From an uncultured Anaerolineaceae bacterium (lineage in GTDB: Bacteria; Chloroflexota; Anaerolineae; Anaerolineales; Anaerolineaceae): a stretch of 6,653 nt of DNA. The position numbers were made by a program, and so were the translations under genes. This document shows positions 6,310 to 6,653 of the stretch, one piece after another; within the stretch, counting starts at the first letter, position 1; every line of letters begins with the position of its first letter. The stretch lies in contig CALAEB010000570.1 in assembly GCA_937890875.1 (NCBI GenBank), positions 1-6,653 of the forward strand, given 5' to 3'. The notes beneath the pieces were generated by a model. The model did no database searches. It had not been told where the DNA came from and saw only the letters and a program-made list of their open reading frames with translations.

Positions 6310-6653
6310 CTAAACCGGATTCTCTCTTTTTATTGCCGAAACTTTTTCCCGGAAAGGCAGCAACCGTTTCATAAACCGGTCCCGGTCCGGGATATTGGTC
6401 AGGCAGCCCTCTTTTTCAATGACAAATGATGCCAGGACACTCCCTGCCATACAGCATTCTTCCGCAGTGTATCCTTGTATCAAGCCGAAGAGAAAACCGG
6501 ATATATAAGCGTCGCCTGATCCGCTGGTATCGACGATTTTTTCAGGTTTACAGGCCGGAACGATCCCCGAAAAGATTTGTCCGCTCTTTTTCTCATAAAA
6601 ACGGCTGCCGGCACTTCCGCGGGTGATGATGACGATTTCCGTTTTGTCTGAAT
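6310..6653 (-). CDS. PfkB-family sugar/nucleoside kinase (C-terminal part; start beyond window)
   Basis: The frame is open from the right edge to the TAG at 6312-6310 and gives 113 residues, roughly the last third of a normal PfkB protein (about 300-330). The PfkB C-terminal signature DTSGSGDAYISGFLFGL is at visible residues 41-57, with the catalytic base Asp47 in GSGD forming the anion hole. TRGSAGS (10-16) matches the ATP-site strand and turn before it. The family phosphorylates ribose, fructose, ribose 1-phosphate, nucleosides and related compounds; the substrate-binding N-terminal lid lies outside the window, so the substrate cannot be told. It is the most upstream gene seen in the minus-strand operon and lies 46 bases before the nucleoside phosphorylase homologue. 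The combination resembles nucleoside catabolism, where a PfkB enzyme phosphorylates the sugar released. The promoter must lie further right. Confidence 0.9.
   Translation of the reverse strand, partial: SDKTEIVIITRGSAGSRFYEKKSGQIFSGIVPACKPEKIVDTSGSGDAYISGFLFGLIQGYTAEECCMAGSVLASFVIEKEGCLTNIPDRDRFMKRLLPFREKVSAIKRENPV

Noticed and set aside
1..6653. tRNA, rRNA, CRISPR array, riboswitch or insertion sequence
   Set aside because: I saw no cloverleaf, rRNA-like stretch, regularly spaced repeats or transposase coding. The intergenic stretches are all under 200 bases and otherwise unremarkable.

Overview
The window is a bacterial chromosomal segment of moderate GC (roughly 50-58% in the genes sampled by hand) with clear Shine-Dalgarno sites and tight operons. 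The pairing of a long coiled-coil protein with a UDP-glucose 6-dehydrogenase, together with the wording of the dehydrogenase motifs, reminds me of Anaerolineae (Chloroflexota). That is a weak guess from memory; a Firmicute-like anaerobe is also possible.

Layout. Positions 1-2017 (plus strand) hold the 3' part of a coiled-coil protein gene, followed 44 bases later by a UDP-glucose 6-dehydrogenase gene (ugd). The ugd gene is broken: about 22 codons are missing near codon 165 and the frame changes there, so it is annotated as a pseudogene. Positions 2018-2655 hold a small low-GC (about 42%) VOC/glyoxalase-fold gene with its own strong ribosome binding site, flanked by a perfect 12-base inverted repeat. 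A perfect 13-bp hairpin at 2656-2685 separates the two convergent gene sets.

Positions 2739-6653 (minus strand) hold a compact five-gene operon, read from right to left: a PfkB-family sugar/nucleoside kinase (only its C-terminal 113 residues are inside the window), a uridine-phosphorylase-family enzyme, a BtpA/SgcQ-family TIM barrel, an iron-containing alcohol dehydrogenase close to FucO in length and metal ligands, and a divergent TrpA-like TIM barrel. Gaps between genes are 46, 52, 50 (or 17) and 9 bases, so co-transcription is very likely.

The operon is the most interesting part. No TrpB is present, and the TrpA-like protein keeps the catalytic Glu and the phosphate-binding loops but changes the second catalytic acid and loop 6. 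The phosphorylase keeps all phosphate-binding residues but not the uracil-recognising pair. My inference is a catabolic route for a nucleoside-like glycoside: phosphorolysis, kinase step, TIM-barrel isomerisation or processing, retro-aldol cleavage by the TrpA-like enzyme, and disposal of the aldehyde by the alcohol dehydrogenase. This parallels the logic of the known DHAP shunt for 5'-deoxynucleosides but uses different protein families. The substrate cannot be read from the sequence.
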